Shown in pieces: positions 9,201-17,070 of a stretch of DNA of 35,098 bases. This DNA comes from Thraustochytrium sp. TN22. Its lineage: Eukaryota > Sar > Bigyra > Thraustochytrida > Thraustochytriidae. Under the pieces are notes generated by a model that was not told where the DNA came from, did no database searches, and saw nothing but the letters and a program-made list of their open reading frames with translations. Every line of letters starts with the position of its first letter. The stretch's first letter is position 1. Where the stretch lies: positions 1 through 35,098 of the forward strand of contig JABLUY010000317.1 of NCBI GenBank assembly GCA_013306675.1. Direction: 5' to 3'. The position numbers were made by a program, and so were the translations under genes.

Positions 9201-10281
9201 CTGCGCAGGACGGATTGAGGCGGATCGCCTCCTCGAAGTACGCCACGGCGCGCTCGTGGTAGCCCAGGTGCCAGAGGCAGGCGCCCGCATTGCTGAGGAG
9301 GCCGTCGATTGCGCCTTGCGCCACGTTTCGTGCCTGCTCATAGAGGCGAAGCGCCTCCACAAAGTCGCCCTGCGCGTGCGCGGCGGCGCCCAGGTTGGTG
9401 AGCGTTGTGCCCAGGAGGTCGCCATGGTCACCACGGCTCGCATTCATGCACGCGAGCGCCGCAAGGTAGTTTTCCTGCGCACCGCGAAGGTCCCGCGCCT
9501 CGTGCTGCATGACGCCGGCCTGCGAGAGCACCTTGCACGGAACAGCGACGCCCTCTTGCTGCGCGGCGCGCATGGCCTCAGCGATGAGGTCCGCCCCCGC
9601 GCGCGGGCTGCCCTCAGCGCGGAGGATGCGCGCCGCGCCGACGGCGGCCTGCACGTGCCTTGGCCGACGCTTCAGCGCGTTCAGGTACGCTGTGAGCGCT
9701 TCCGTGCCACTGTCCAGTGCGACGCCTAAGTTGTAGTGCAGATCGGCGAGGCGCGGGTCTTCTGCGCGGCCCGCGGCCTCGACGAGTGCAACGCCGCGAC
9801 GCATCGAGTGCACGGCGCGGTCCTCGGCGCCTCGCCGCCTCTGCACCTCTCCCAAGTTGGCCCAGAGGTCTGGTCGGTCTTGAACGAGCTCCGCAGCTTG
9901 CTCCAGCGCCTCCTCGGCCTCCGCCAGGCGGTCCTGCTCCAGGTGCGTCAGCGCCACGAGCTGGAGCGCGTCCACGCACCTGGCCGGCCGTTCGCACATG
10001 CGCAGCAGGCTCTGGCAGGCCGTCGAGGCTTGCTCCGGGAGGCCTTCGTGGCGCAGGCGGATGGCCTCGCGCACGGCGTCGTCCCACGCCGAAGTCGTCG
10101 TCGCGGTCAGGCTCGTCCCAACGGCATGGCCGATGCCCGAGGCGGCCATCAGCGCCGCGGCCGCCGCCCAGAGCATGTGCAGCGCCGGACTCGGGCGGCG
10201 GTGGCAGCGGGCGGCGTGATCCCGCCGCCGCTGCCGCCGCCGCGACCCAGCGTGCCCGCTCCCGGGCGGGCTCGCTTGCAT
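6289..10281 (-). CDS. Secretory TPR-GT41 (SPINDLY/OGT-like) glycosyltransferase with extra C-terminal domain
   Basis: Encodes 1330 residues in one exon. GT41 enzymes transfer GlcNAc or fucose from a nucleotide sugar to Ser/Thr of proteins. Order: hydrophobic MLWAAAAALMAASGIGHAVG at 36-55 (second Met at 10176, a plausible alternative start with a signal peptide); TPR helices about 65-400; GT41 catalytic region about 495-855 with GFVSKFWHENHAHG (499-512), QVAFWGNPVTSGSAHMDYFI (600-619), LQSNFKLHP (676-684, aligning with the UDP-contacting lysine region of OGT) and HPFPFGGSKTSADPIALGLP (757-776); further TPRs about 870-1000; and a C-terminal domain about 1105-1330 with ANADIALD, DSQDTWAFF (1247-1255), GRPRCDNRVARVF (1271-1283) and MHVH (1300-1303). 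That last pattern resembles GT-A-like nucleotide-sugar transferase domains. Action in the ER/Golgi is inferred from the signal-like N-terminus; SPY and OGT are nucleocytoplasmic. Confidence 0.92.
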   Translation of the reverse strand: MQASPPGSGHAGSRRRQRRRDHAARCHRRPSPALHMLWAAAAALMAASGIGHAVGTSLTATTTSAWDDAVREAIRLRHEGLPEQASTACQSLLRMCERPARCVDALQLVALTHLEQDRLAEAEEALEQAAELVQDRPDLWANLGEVQRRRGAEDRAVHSMRRGVALVEAAGRAEDPRLADLHYNLGVALDSGTEALTAYLNALKRRPRHVQAAVGAARILRAEGSPRAGADLIAEAMRAAQQEGVAVPCKVLSQAGVMQHEARDLRGAQENYLAALACMNASRGDHGDLLGTTLTNLGAAAHAQGDFVEALRLYEQARNVAQGAIDGLLSNAGACLWHLGYHERAVAYFEEAIRLNPSCAEAHINLGGSLYADGQLDRAEEHYKAARAHKPAMMEARIALLARPIMPAASSLSELTAHSWRRLEAWAGSVAGAPVGTMRIEDPTAEIEWLPFYWTYQGVNEYARQGVVAGLYGELTYALPAPARPRLTKSEARGAVRVGFVSKFWHENHAHGQLLTGVLRALVSDARFDAVVLALKNVQGPPSASVEEAVGPDRILTINTDPREVRARLDALDLDVLVFADTMSDPLTHFLARERHALVQVAFWGNPVTSGSAHMDYFISGDTLEPEEVAEPHYHEQVVRLRGSGIHYDSIWVPENVRAHLRSRATCPPIVTLAVLQSNFKLHPAFDLALRAILQRVPHTRLLLLQGRNEQWTLQLRERLRAALGERTMLERVDFAPRVNNSDAYLQLLAQTDLVLHPFPFGGSKTSADPIALGLPIVAMEGAFLRGRMAAALLRKAGVDDLLVRDADEYIRLAARLAQDCGLRARVSRRLRAGAAAVFDDPEVPREWTAFLHRAALQARRELAHATSEAAVHALRVHANLAYEYGRLREARTALERLLELRPQEADLHSDYGAVLYDLGLRGRALAHLRHAAALDPSHVEARNNLAVTLQRVGLADEAEAHLRASVNLHPEDPTAIYNLGSFLRDGDRTGEALALYLEHLGIGPLRSPAQVLPAEILQVLLSLVELPPHLPLGKVHAALGLPALSPCVLDARGRKVIANNAIKMVDWEHAEADAPGLLRAATRALRDQGFLPEPPLRDQAAPVDPTAIVLLVQYYVPQGEGSATRLAELQACLLANLDNPEIAEVHVLLEDVAPWPLANLVPPDHPGARKIKQVALGARLTYAAAVRHANRELAPGTLCVLANADIALDRSVRRLPRLLQPREVAALLRWEKGRGAGDWYLVPRVDSQDTWAFFAPLEGVSEDALNFVLGRPRCDNRVARVFEDGGLVLRNLALDVRTMHVHSAKARPPLEPVHGAGSFVPLALPVFSD

Positions 10282-10637
10282 TCCGTGGCAAAGGCGTCGT
10301 CAGTTGGGGGCTTGCCGGCAAGGACACATCTTGCCTGGCCGGTGTACGAGCGCCATGTGGGCATTCGGCTCGTCGCTTGGCTCATCCAAGCGATGCCCTC
10401 CGTTTCCAGCTCTACCTCTCTAGAGCCTCTAGCTTTACTAGCTAGAGCTAGCAGCTGGTCTACAGAGAAAAGCTCCCGGACCCGGAGAGGCGAGGCTCCC
10501 AAGCCATGCCAAGGTTGTCGTGAGGCGTTCACCGACATGAATCAAAATGCGGTCTCGTCGCGGAAGGGATTCTTATTGCGACGCTACAACAGCTACACTT
10601 GGCTCGCGCGGGGCGGCGTACTGATCAGGGCGAGCCA
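10282..10637. other. Intergenic region with AGCT-rich patch
   Basis: This is the upstream region of the glycosyltransferase gene and the downstream region of the first GNAT gene. It has lower GC than its surroundings and contains a palindrome-rich patch of AGCT/CTAG words at about 10421-10456. I see no gene in it. Confidence 0.5.
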
Positions 10638-11201
10638 CTACACGTCGAGCTCCTTGTGGTAGACCTGGAACTTGCAGGGCACGGCGAGGCGCTCGGCGAG
10701 CTCCGGGTAAGAGTCCATGAAGGGCTCCGTGTGGTGGGGCTCGTAGCCGAGGCGGCAGTACCAGTTGTGCAGGCGCGTCTTGAAGGGGTGATCGTACTCG
10801 GAGGGTGAGAGGATCTCCAGGCGCATGACGGAGCAGCCCTCCGCGACCGCGTGGGCCTCGGCGGCGTCCATGAGCTGGCGGCCGATGCCCTTGCCAACGA
10901 CGGACTCGGAGACCGCGAGCATCCCGAGCTCGGCGACGTCCTCGCCCTCGAACGGCGCCCTGCACAGGACGCTGCCGGCCACGTGGTCGCCGTCGAAGAT
11001 GAGCAGGAGCAGGCCGCTGCGCAGCAGCTCGCGCACCTCGTCCTTGTTGGTGCGGGCGGCGTCTTCCTTCCACATGCCCTCCTCGCCGCGCAAGTAGGCG
11101 GCGTTCACGATGGCCACCACCTCGCCCACGAGAGTCGCGTCGTCCGCATCCGCCTCCGTGGAGACCCGCCACGCCTGTGGCTGCGGCCCCTCAATCGCCA
11201 T
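10638..11201 (-). CDS. GNAT-family N-acetyltransferase (copy 1)
   Basis: Encodes 187 residues from the ATG at 11201, chosen because the paralogue next door starts at nearly the same place relative to the shared WRVST/VRVST motif. An in-frame ATG at 11294 (beginning MGCCAPS) would add 31 Gly/Ala/Ser-rich residues. GNAT enzymes move the acetyl group of acetyl-CoA to an amine; the acceptor here is unknown. The acetyl-CoA loop is GKGIGRQLM (about residues 104-112), preceded by the β-strand AELGMLAVSES. The C-terminal block MRLEILSPSEYDHPFKTRLH, NWYCRLGYEPHHTEPFMDS and LAVPCKFQVYHKEL is nearly shared with copy 2. Spacing to copy 2 is 411 bp, in the same orientation. Confidence 0.88.
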   Translation of the reverse strand: MAIEGPQPQAWRVSTEADADDATLVGEVVAIVNAAYLRGEEGMWKEDAARTNKDEVRELLRSGLLLLIFDGDHVAGSVLCRAPFEGEDVAELGMLAVSESVVGKGIGRQLMDAAEAHAVAEGCSVMRLEILSPSEYDHPFKTRLHNWYCRLGYEPHHTEPFMDSYPELAERLAVPCKFQVYHKELDV

Positions 11202-11612
11202 GGCGCCTGTCGCTGCGAGTAGGCCTGCGCTGCGCGGGCCGGCGCCAGACTCGGCTTGAGGCCCCTGGTCTCGACTCGGCGCGCAGCAGCCCATCGGGCT
11301 CTGGCCTTGCGCGAGGCTGCTTGAGTCTGCGAGTCTGCTCTGCTGCAAGGTGAAGAACTCTCACCGGCCTGGACCTTGAGTGCCAGTTGAAGGAAGGTGG
11401 CGCTGGAGGAGGCAAGTCTTTTAAAGTCACTGCTAGTGAGCGCGCGCGCTGGCCCGGCCTTCAAGTTGGATGGGTTCACTCTTCGCATAACTTAGTATCA
11501 TGCATTCCTGGGCCGCACCGGCAAGGCCGGGGGATACGCTTTTGCCAAGGTGCGGACCAGAAATGAAGCATCATCATCGTCAGCAACAGCAGGAGCAGCA
11601 GCTAACTTACAG
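11202..11612. other. Spacer between the two GNAT genes
   Basis: Upstream sequence of GNAT copy 1 and 3' flank of copy 2. The minus-strand frame of copy 1 stays open to 11348 but starts with a non-ATG codon there; the only extra in-frame ATG seen is at 11294. A small A/G/C-rich patch with CAGCAG words is present at 11578-11605. No gene is supported. Confidence 0.5.
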
Positions 11613-12260
11613 TTAGACCTTAGAAGATGACTGCTCCGTGGGGCCCGCCGGCGGGGCGAGCAGCTGCTTGTGATAAACCTCGAACTTGCAAGGCACGGCG
11701 AGGCGGGCCGCAAGATCTGGGTGCGAGTCTAGAAAAGGCTCCGTGTGGTGTGGCACGTAGCCGAGGCGGCAGTACCACTCGTGCAGGCGCGTCTTGAAAG
11801 GGTGGGCGAACTCAGAAGGCGCCAGCAGCTCGAGGCGCATGGTGGTGCAGCCCTTGGCGATCGCGCGTTCCTCGGCGGCGCGGACCAGCTCATTGCCCAG
11901 GCCCCGGCCCGTGGCCTCGCGAGCAACAGCCAAGAAGCCGAATTCGGCCAGCGTGTCGTCCTCCGTCGTGAATGGCGCCTTGCACGTGACGACACCCACG
12001 AGGGCTGGCGCGACCTGCTCGTGCAGAGAGGCACCGTCGTCGCCCTTGGCCGCCTCGTCGACAACGTCGGCGTCGTGCATGAGCAGGAAGCTGCCGCTCT
12101 GCAAGAGGCCCGCAATCTCCTCGGCGTACGTCCGCGGCGACGCCTCCTTGTACATGCCCTCCTGCGTGCGATCATAAGCTTCGTTCACCAGCTCCACGAC
12201 GCGCGCAACCAAGCCCGCATCTCGCGCGTCCTCCGGCGTCGACACGCGCACACGTGGCAT
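11613..12260 (-). CDS. GNAT-family N-acetyltransferase (copy 2)
   Basis: Encodes 215 residues from the ATG at 12260. It is a clear paralogue of the preceding gene: both share VSTxxDAxDA...LV, a (K)E-(D/A)-A/S-x-RT motif, a β-strand into the acetyl-CoA loop (here GRGLGNELV), and the C-terminal block LxPSExxHPFKTRLHxWYCRLGY, PHHTEPFxDSxPxLA. Differences are an insertion rich in Asp/Ala before the CKAPF motif (about residues 66-88) and a 12-residue Pro/Ser-rich C-terminal tail. The shared C-terminal block is much more conserved than the N-terminal half, which suggests a common substrate or fold constraint there. The acceptor substrate cannot be inferred. Confidence 0.88.
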   Translation of the reverse strand: MPRVRVSTPEDARDAGLVARVVELVNEAYDRTQEGMYKEASPRTYAEEIAGLLQSGSFLLMHDADVVDEAAKGDDGASLHEQVAPALVGVVTCKAPFTTEDDTLAEFGFLAVAREATGRGLGNELVRAAEERAIAKGCTTMRLELLAPSEFAHPFKTRLHEWYCRLGYVPHHTEPFLDSHPDLAARLAVPCKFEVYHKQLLAPPAGPTEQSSSKV

Positions 12261-12617
12261 GGTCCCTACCTACGCCCGCTCGCTCGCCGCCGCGCTGGTG
12301 CCAAGCAAGCCGAGCTCCGGCGACCCCGTGCAGGCAGCGGCGGCTGCTGGGCCGCAGGCGCTCCCGCCCTGATACGGAGTCCACCCGCGCCTCCTCCGGC
12401 TCGTAGCACGTCTGCAGGCAATGCTCCTGACGACGACGTGGCTGCGCAGCCTCTCTCCGCGCAGAAGTGCTTTTGGTACCACCAGTACCCCTTGACGCGT
12501 GGGAAGTCGTCGTCGCCCTCCTCGGCTCGCTCTGACAGGCTCTGACAGACCGCAGCAGCGAGCCAAGCGCCGTTCTGCGCCGCTGCCGGCGGCGCCGGCG
12601 CGGCTCGCGAAGGGCGC
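12261..12617. other. Divergent promoter region between GNAT copy 2 and a coiled-coil gene
   Basis: This 357-bp spacer separates divergently transcribed genes and must hold both promoters unless one gene has an extra exon. On the minus strand at about 12540-12440 a frame reads SERAEEGDDDFPRVKGYWWY, which looks coding-like and could be a small 5' exon, but I found no matching splice pair with the GNAT start. Confidence 0.4.
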
Positions 12618-13871
12618 ATGGGGCTGGACAGCGCGGCGTTCCGCGCCAGCGCGCCCGAGGCCGCCGCCCGCGTGGTCGCGAGCGAGCTGGCGCGGCAGGG
12701 CGGCCGGGAGCACGAGCATCACCATGGGCAGGACGACGACGCCGACCGCGCGCGCCGGCGCGTGGCAGAGGCCGTGCGCCTGAGCGAGGAGGCGCGGGCG
12801 CTGAGCGACGCGTGCGCCAAGGGCCGCCACGAGCTGCGAGAAGTGGGCGAGGCCATCCGGGCAGCGGCGAGAGCAGAGGGCGACGAGCAGCGCGCGCAGG
12901 CCGAGGCGCTGCGCGCGCAGCTGCGCGAGCTCAAGGCGCAGGACGCCGAGCGCCAAAAGGCGCTGCGTGCCGCGCAGTCGCGTGCCGACGAGGCCGTGGC
13001 CAGCTTCGCCAACCTCGTCGACCCAGAACTGGCCTTGGCGGCCGTCCGCGGGCTCGAGGCGCCACCCGTGGCCGCCAACACTGCCACAGCCACGGCCACG
13101 GCCATGGCCACGGCCACGCTGACGCCGCAGGAGCTCTGGGCAACGCACTTTGGTCCGCTGGACGCTGACATGGGCGAGCTGACGGCGCTTCGCGACCGCT
13201 GGCTCGACGAGTCCGTGGACCTCCCGCGGCGCTTCGTGGACGGTGAGGGCCACCTCGTGCTCGTGTGCCAGGGCGAGGCGCGGTGGTCGCTGGCTGCCTC
13301 GCGTGCGGCACTGCGCCGCCTGCTGGAGGTGCTGGGCGACGCCAGCAGCCTGCGTGTTGCGCCAGTGGCCCCGCAGGCGCTCGACCGCGAGGAGGCGGCC
13401 GCGATTCAGGTCCACCGTGCGGACGGCGCCGTGGTCGCGCGCGTGCGCAACACGACGGACTTTCTGTCGCGCGACCTGCGCGTGCGCTCGGGCGCCAAGA
13501 AACACCTCCAGGTTGCAAAGAAGTTTGTGCACATCATCACGGTCTCGGTGCTGATGGGGGAGTATAGCGTTGTTCAGGTTCGGAAGGGGCTCGCGTCGGC
13601 GCCGCTCGACCTTACGCCGCCGCCTGCGGCGCGAAAATTGACCCTCGAGGAGCGCGCCCCGGCGCGCTTCCTCGTCGACGCGGTGCTGGGCGAGCCCCTG
13701 GCGCCGGCTGCGGTCGAGCTGCTCGAGCATTGGCTGCGCAGGCACACCTTCGTGGGAGGTGCCGTTCCTTCCGCGGACGACGCGCGCGCTCGCCAGGCCG
13801 TGGCGGGGCTCGACCTGCCAGGTGTGCAGTACCCGGGCATCAGGCGCTGGCTCGCGACTGCGCCCTACTAA
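12618..13871 (+). CDS. Unrecognised protein with N-terminal coiled coil
   Basis: Encodes 417 residues from the ATG at 12618. Residues about 45-135 are heptad-like and rich in Ala/Glu/Arg, consistent with a coiled coil (ELREVGEAIRAAARAEGDEQ). A short Ala-Thr repeat (about 157-171, from a CCACGG hexamer tract) links it to a C-terminal region with globular character, including ELWATHFGPLDADMGELTAL, WLDESVDLPRRFVDG and KKFVHIITVSVLMGEYSVV. The last ~90 residues hold LTLEERAPARFLVDAVLGEP. I do not recognise the family; no catalytic motif is apparent. A minus-strand open frame spans this gene but has Arg/His-rich composition and is a shadow. The final 32 bp of coding sequence overlap the end of the LMF-like gene on the other strand. 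Confidence 0.78.
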   Translation: MGLDSAAFRASAPEAAARVVASELARQGGREHEHHHGQDDDADRARRRVAEAVRLSEEARALSDACAKGRHELREVGEAIRAAARAEGDEQRAQAEALRAQLRELKAQDAERQKALRAAQSRADEAVASFANLVDPELALAAVRGLEAPPVAANTATATATAMATATLTPQELWATHFGPLDADMGELTALRDRWLDESVDLPRRFVDGEGHLVLVCQGEARWSLAASRAALRRLLEVLGDASSLRVAPVAPQALDREEAAAIQVHRADGAVVARVRNTTDFLSRDLRVRSGAKKHLQVAKKFVHIITVSVLMGEYSVVQVRKGLASAPLDLTPPPAARKLTLEERAPARFLVDAVLGEPLAPAAVELLEHWLRRHTFVGGAVPSADDARARQAVAGLDLPGVQYPGIRRWLATAPY

Positions 13872-15855
13872 AGGGCCCGAACTCGGCTGTCGCGGCGACC
13901 AGCGCGAGGGCGAGATTCGCTTCGGGGCGCACGAGCCAGAGCACATAGGGCGCCAGGGCTCGGTGCACCTCGTCGAAGCGCGAGGAGGGCTCTGGGTCGT
14001 CGTCGTCGCGCGTGGGCCATCCATGCGCTTCGAGGAAATGGGCGACCGTGGCGTCGCCAGCGCGCAGCTCGGGCAGGTAGACCTGCTCGCTGACCGCGTC
14101 GCGAACCCACCAGTCTTGCGCCGCGAGACTCGTGGTGTAGTTATAGGCGTACTTTTTGGCGCGCACGGCCTGCACGGCGCGACCCGCGTCGCGCAGTGAA
14201 GGGATGAGGTCGAGCACCTCGGAAGTTCCGCGCAGCAGCTTGTCCGCCAGATGCACGGTCCACGGCGCGCTCTGGTACGTGGAGAGCGCGGCGAACCACA
14301 TTTGCCAATCCAGACGGGGCTGGTGCGGCGCGACGAAGCGGGGCGCCGCGTCCACAGCGCCCGGCTTATAGGCGAAATCCACCTCGTGCCAGCGGCCCGG
14401 GTCGTCCGCGAAGACGACCTCGTAGATGACCTCGGGCCGCGCCACGGTGCGGCCGTCGGCGCCGACGCCCGTCATGCTGCGGAAGAGCCCATAGCCGTGG
14501 ACCAGGGCGAGCGGATGTTGCAGGTTCTGGTAGCCCCAGACGACGCTCGCAGGCAGGGCGCCGGTGAGCGTGGGGCGGTCCAGGCTCGCGAGCGGCACGG
14601 CCGACAGTGTGCAGACGAAGAGGAGCACGGCGCAGACGAAGAGCGTGGCGAGCGCGCGCCCCACGGACAGCGCGAAGGCCACAGCGCGCCCCTCCAGCGC
14701 GGCGCGCACGGGCGCGAGAACGGCGTCGTTGACGTCGAGGGAGACCGCCGCGGTGAGCACGAGCGCCTCGTAAAAGAGCACCACCGGGAGCGCGCGGTGT
14801 AGGTGGTCCTGGAGCTGGTCCGGTTCCATGCGCCAGACCACGAGCGTGGCCGGGTCCGGGTCGAAGCGCAGCATGAAGGCAAAGGCGTAGGCGAGGACGA
14901 GGGCAAGCGCCGCGAGCGCGCAGGCTGTGGCGCGGCGCGGCGAGGCGTCCAGGCGCGCCAACGAGTAGTTTAGCAGCTGGAGCGGGCCGTCCTGCTCGGC
15001 GTCAGGGCGCGCGGCCGGCACGATGTCCGGCAACACGAGCGCCGCGCAGAGCACGATGGTGAGCACATTGAAGAAGTTGTAGTTGCCCGTGAGGATGATG
15101 AAAATCTGCAGCACGGCCTGCACGGCGGCGCCGAGCGCGCGCAGCGAGCGCAGCGGGGCCAGGAGGAGCGCGGTGGCCGGGAGCTCAAAGACGAGCGTGG
15201 CGGCCACCGAGAGCCGCAGCAGGCCGGACGGCGCCAAGTTGGCGGCGAACCAGGCGACCGGCGTCGGCAGGCACTGCGTGGCGAAGTGAAAGTGCAGCGC
15301 CGTGAGCCCGAGCCAGGTCGGGCAGCGGCTCTGGATCTTGACCACGCCGCTCATGAGCATGAGCTTGAAGAGCAGGAACCGCAGCGCCCAGGCAGAGGCG
15401 CGAGGCGCGCGGCGTGTCGTGAACCAAATCACCAGAAAGCCGGCCTCCAGCAGCAGAATGTCCCACTGGAACGAGAGGAAGACGCGCCCGGCCTGCTGCA
15501 GCGCGCCGTACGCCAGCCAGAGCGCCGCGAAGACCCACCACGTGCGCAGCGCCGGCAACGCGGCCGCGAGACTTGCCAGCAGCGTGCCCGCCAGCAGCAG
15601 CGCCTCGCAGACCTGCTGCGCGCCCGCAGCCTCGGCGCTCAGGCCAGCGTGCCGCTGCAGGCCGCGCGCTAGCTGGTGCACGAGCAGGTCCGCGGGAGCG
15701 TCCTCCTGCAGCTCCTGCACGGGCTGCAGCCCGCGCGGGCCAAAGAGCCCTGGCCACTGCACGAAGAGGCTGGCGAAGGCCCACGCGTAGCAGAGCGCCG
15801 CGCCGCCCGCCACGCAGCGCGTCGCGAGGTCCGCGGCGGACTTGGCCTGCGCCAT
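13840..15855 (-). CDS. Lipase maturation factor family protein (ER multi-pass)
   Basis: Encodes 671 residues from the ATG at 15855. LMF1 is an ER membrane chaperone needed for folding of secreted lipases; LMF2 is its paralogue of broader or unknown role. Length falls between human LMF1 (567) and LMF2 (707). The N-terminal two thirds has several membrane segments with the family signatures WDILLLEAGFLVIWF (131-145), FKLMLMSGVVKIQSRCPTW (163-181), LHFHFATQCLPTPVAWF (187-203) and LTGNYNFFNVLTIVL (255-269). The luminal C-terminal part carries EVVFADDPGRWHEVDFAYKP, PHQPRLDWQMWFAAL and a final basic/aromatic KKYAYNYT...WW stretch, all family-typical. I cannot assign it to LMF1 or LMF2. Whether it acts on lipases in this organism is inference. 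It overlaps the convergent coiled-coil gene by 32 bp and is head-to-head with the next gene. Confidence 0.93.
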   Translation of the reverse strand: MAQAKSAADLATRCVAGGAALCYAWAFASLFVQWPGLFGPRGLQPVQELQEDAPADLLVHQLARGLQRHAGLSAEAAGAQQVCEALLLAGTLLASLAAALPALRTWWVFAALWLAYGALQQAGRVFLSFQWDILLLEAGFLVIWFTTRRAPRASAWALRFLLFKLMLMSGVVKIQSRCPTWLGLTALHFHFATQCLPTPVAWFAANLAPSGLLRLSVAATLVFELPATALLLAPLRSLRALGAAVQAVLQIFIILTGNYNFFNVLTIVLCAALVLPDIVPAARPDAEQDGPLQLLNYSLARLDASPRRATACALAALALVLAYAFAFMLRFDPDPATLVVWRMEPDQLQDHLHRALPVVLFYEALVLTAAVSLDVNDAVLAPVRAALEGRAVAFALSVGRALATLFVCAVLLFVCTLSAVPLASLDRPTLTGALPASVVWGYQNLQHPLALVHGYGLFRSMTGVGADGRTVARPEVIYEVVFADDPGRWHEVDFAYKPGAVDAAPRFVAPHQPRLDWQMWFAALSTYQSAPWTVHLADKLLRGTSEVLDLIPSLRDAGRAVQAVRAKKYAYNYTTSLAAQDWWVRDAVSEQVYLPELRAGDATVAHFLEAHGWPTRDDDDPEPSSRFDEVHRALAPYVLWLVRPEANLALALVAATAEFGPFSRAQSRASA

Positions 15856-16049
15856 GACGGGCGGCCTCGCCGCCGTGCGCCTGCAGCCTGCAGCCAGCGG
15901 CCTGCAGCGCAGCGCAGCTCAGCGCCGGCGGGCCGCAGCGCGGGCGGCTCTTGTCGTGGTCGGCGCTGTTGTTGTTGTCGCTGTTGCTGCTGCTGCTGCT
16001 GCTCGCGGTCGTGCGAGATGGTTCAAGTTTTGGATGAGCTTTGCTCGCG

Positions 16050-16084
16050 AGCGCGGCCTGGCCTGGCCTGGCCTCGCCTGGCAA
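16050..16084. repeat. GGCCT pentamer run
   Basis: A short tandem run of GGCCT, with one GCCTC variant, lies 40-75 bp before the ATG at 16126, on the sense strand of that gene. It sits in the 270-bp spacer between the divergent LMF-like and coiled-coil genes. Confidence 0.75.
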
Positions 16085-16125
16085 ACCGTGTCCGCCGTGC
16101 CGTGCCGAGCACGCGCTCGCGCGGC

Positions 16126-17070
16126 ATGGAGGGCGGCGCGGAGCAGGCGGGCGCGGCCGCCGCGGCCGCAGCCGCCACCGCGGCCGCGCTGCGGCGCGCA
16201 GCCGAGGCGGAACGGCGCGTCGCGGCGCTCGAGCGCGAGGTGACCGAGCTGCGCCGGGACGCGCTGCTGCCGTGCAAGCTGTGCAGGGACGAGCGCGCCG
16301 GCGCCGCGAACGCGCGCGACGCCGTCCAGTGGGAGCGCCTCGCTGACACGCTGCTGCTGGTGGAGCCCATCTGGGAGCGCGCCAAGGAGGCGCGTCTGGA
16401 GCGGCTGCGCCCGCGCGCAGAGAACCTCGACCTGGAGCCCGTGCAGCTCGTGCGCAAGAGCTCGGCGCTCGTCGAGGACCTACGCGCCGCGCTGGACCGC
16501 TGTGAGCGCCTGCACGAGGCCGCTGACGAGGCGGAGTCCTCGCTCTTCTCGCTCTTCCCCTTTAGCGCGGGCACCTTCTCCAGAGCCGCCTCGCGCGAGC
16601 TGCTGCGCCGCGAGCAGGCACGCTCCGTCACCGCCGCGGCAGCGTCTGTGGCGGCGACAGCGACGTCGACACCGGGCTCCGCGAGCTCAGCAAGAAGCGA
16701 AGCCTCGGCTCCGCTGGCGAGTGGCCTGGTGTCGTCCGCCTGGGCGCGCGCGCGCGCACGGCTCCTGCCTCCCTCGGACAGCGCCGAGGAGGAGGACCCG
16801 CGCGCCAGCGAGCTCGCGGTCGGCGTCGCCGCCTCTCTGCTCGTCGAGATGACGCTGACGCTCCTTGACTTGCGCCTCGAGGTGAACTCGTACGTTGAGG
16901 AGCTCGTGGGCCACGCGGCCGAGCGAGATTCCGCGCTGGTCAAGGACAGTCAATTGGCACGCCCGGCCGACTTGCGCAAGGCCGAAGCAGACCGTGCTCC
17001 GCGCGAACTAGTCGACGACTTCTTGAATGGGGCTGAGTTGGAGGAAGACGCCGCCGAGGTCGAGTTATAA
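16126..17070 (+). CDS. Unrecognised Ala/Glu-rich coiled-coil protein
   Basis: Encodes 314 residues from the ATG at 16126; an in-frame ATG at 16018 would add 36 residues translated partly from the GGCCT repeat, so it is less likely. Residues 4-22 are almost pure Ala/Thr, then a short coiled-coil segment (AEAERRVAALEREVTELRRD, about 27-46) leads to one CxxC pair (CKLC, Cys50 and Cys53). A single CxxC is too little to call a zinc site. More helical stretches follow (LVRKSSALVEDLRAALDRCE), then a Ser/Ala-rich linker and a hydrophobic helix region near VAASLLVEMTLTLLDLRLEV. The C-terminus is acidic. I do not recognise the family. Composition and lack of stops over 315 codons support a real gene. 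Confidence 0.68.
   Translation: MEGGAEQAGAAAAAAAATAAALRRAAEAERRVAALEREVTELRRDALLPCKLCRDERAGAANARDAVQWERLADTLLLVEPIWERAKEARLERLRPRAENLDLEPVQLVRKSSALVEDLRAALDRCERLHEAADEAESSLFSLFPFSAGTFSRAASRELLRREQARSVTAAAASVAATATSTPGSASSARSEASAPLASGLVSSAWARARARLLPPSDSAEEEDPRASELAVGVAASLLVEMTLTLLDLRLEVNSYVEELVGHAAERDSALVKDSQLARPADLRKAEADRAPRELVDDFLNGAELEEDAAEVEL

Noticed and set aside
12270-14024. Minus-strand 584-codon open frame
   Set aside because: It lies opposite the coiled-coil gene and has Arg/His/Gln-rich shadow composition. The plus frame has coherent heptads and hydrophobic patterns.
16018-16125. Upstream start of the 16126-17070 gene
   Set aside because: The added residues are translated partly from the GGCCT repeat, so it is probably 5' UTR.
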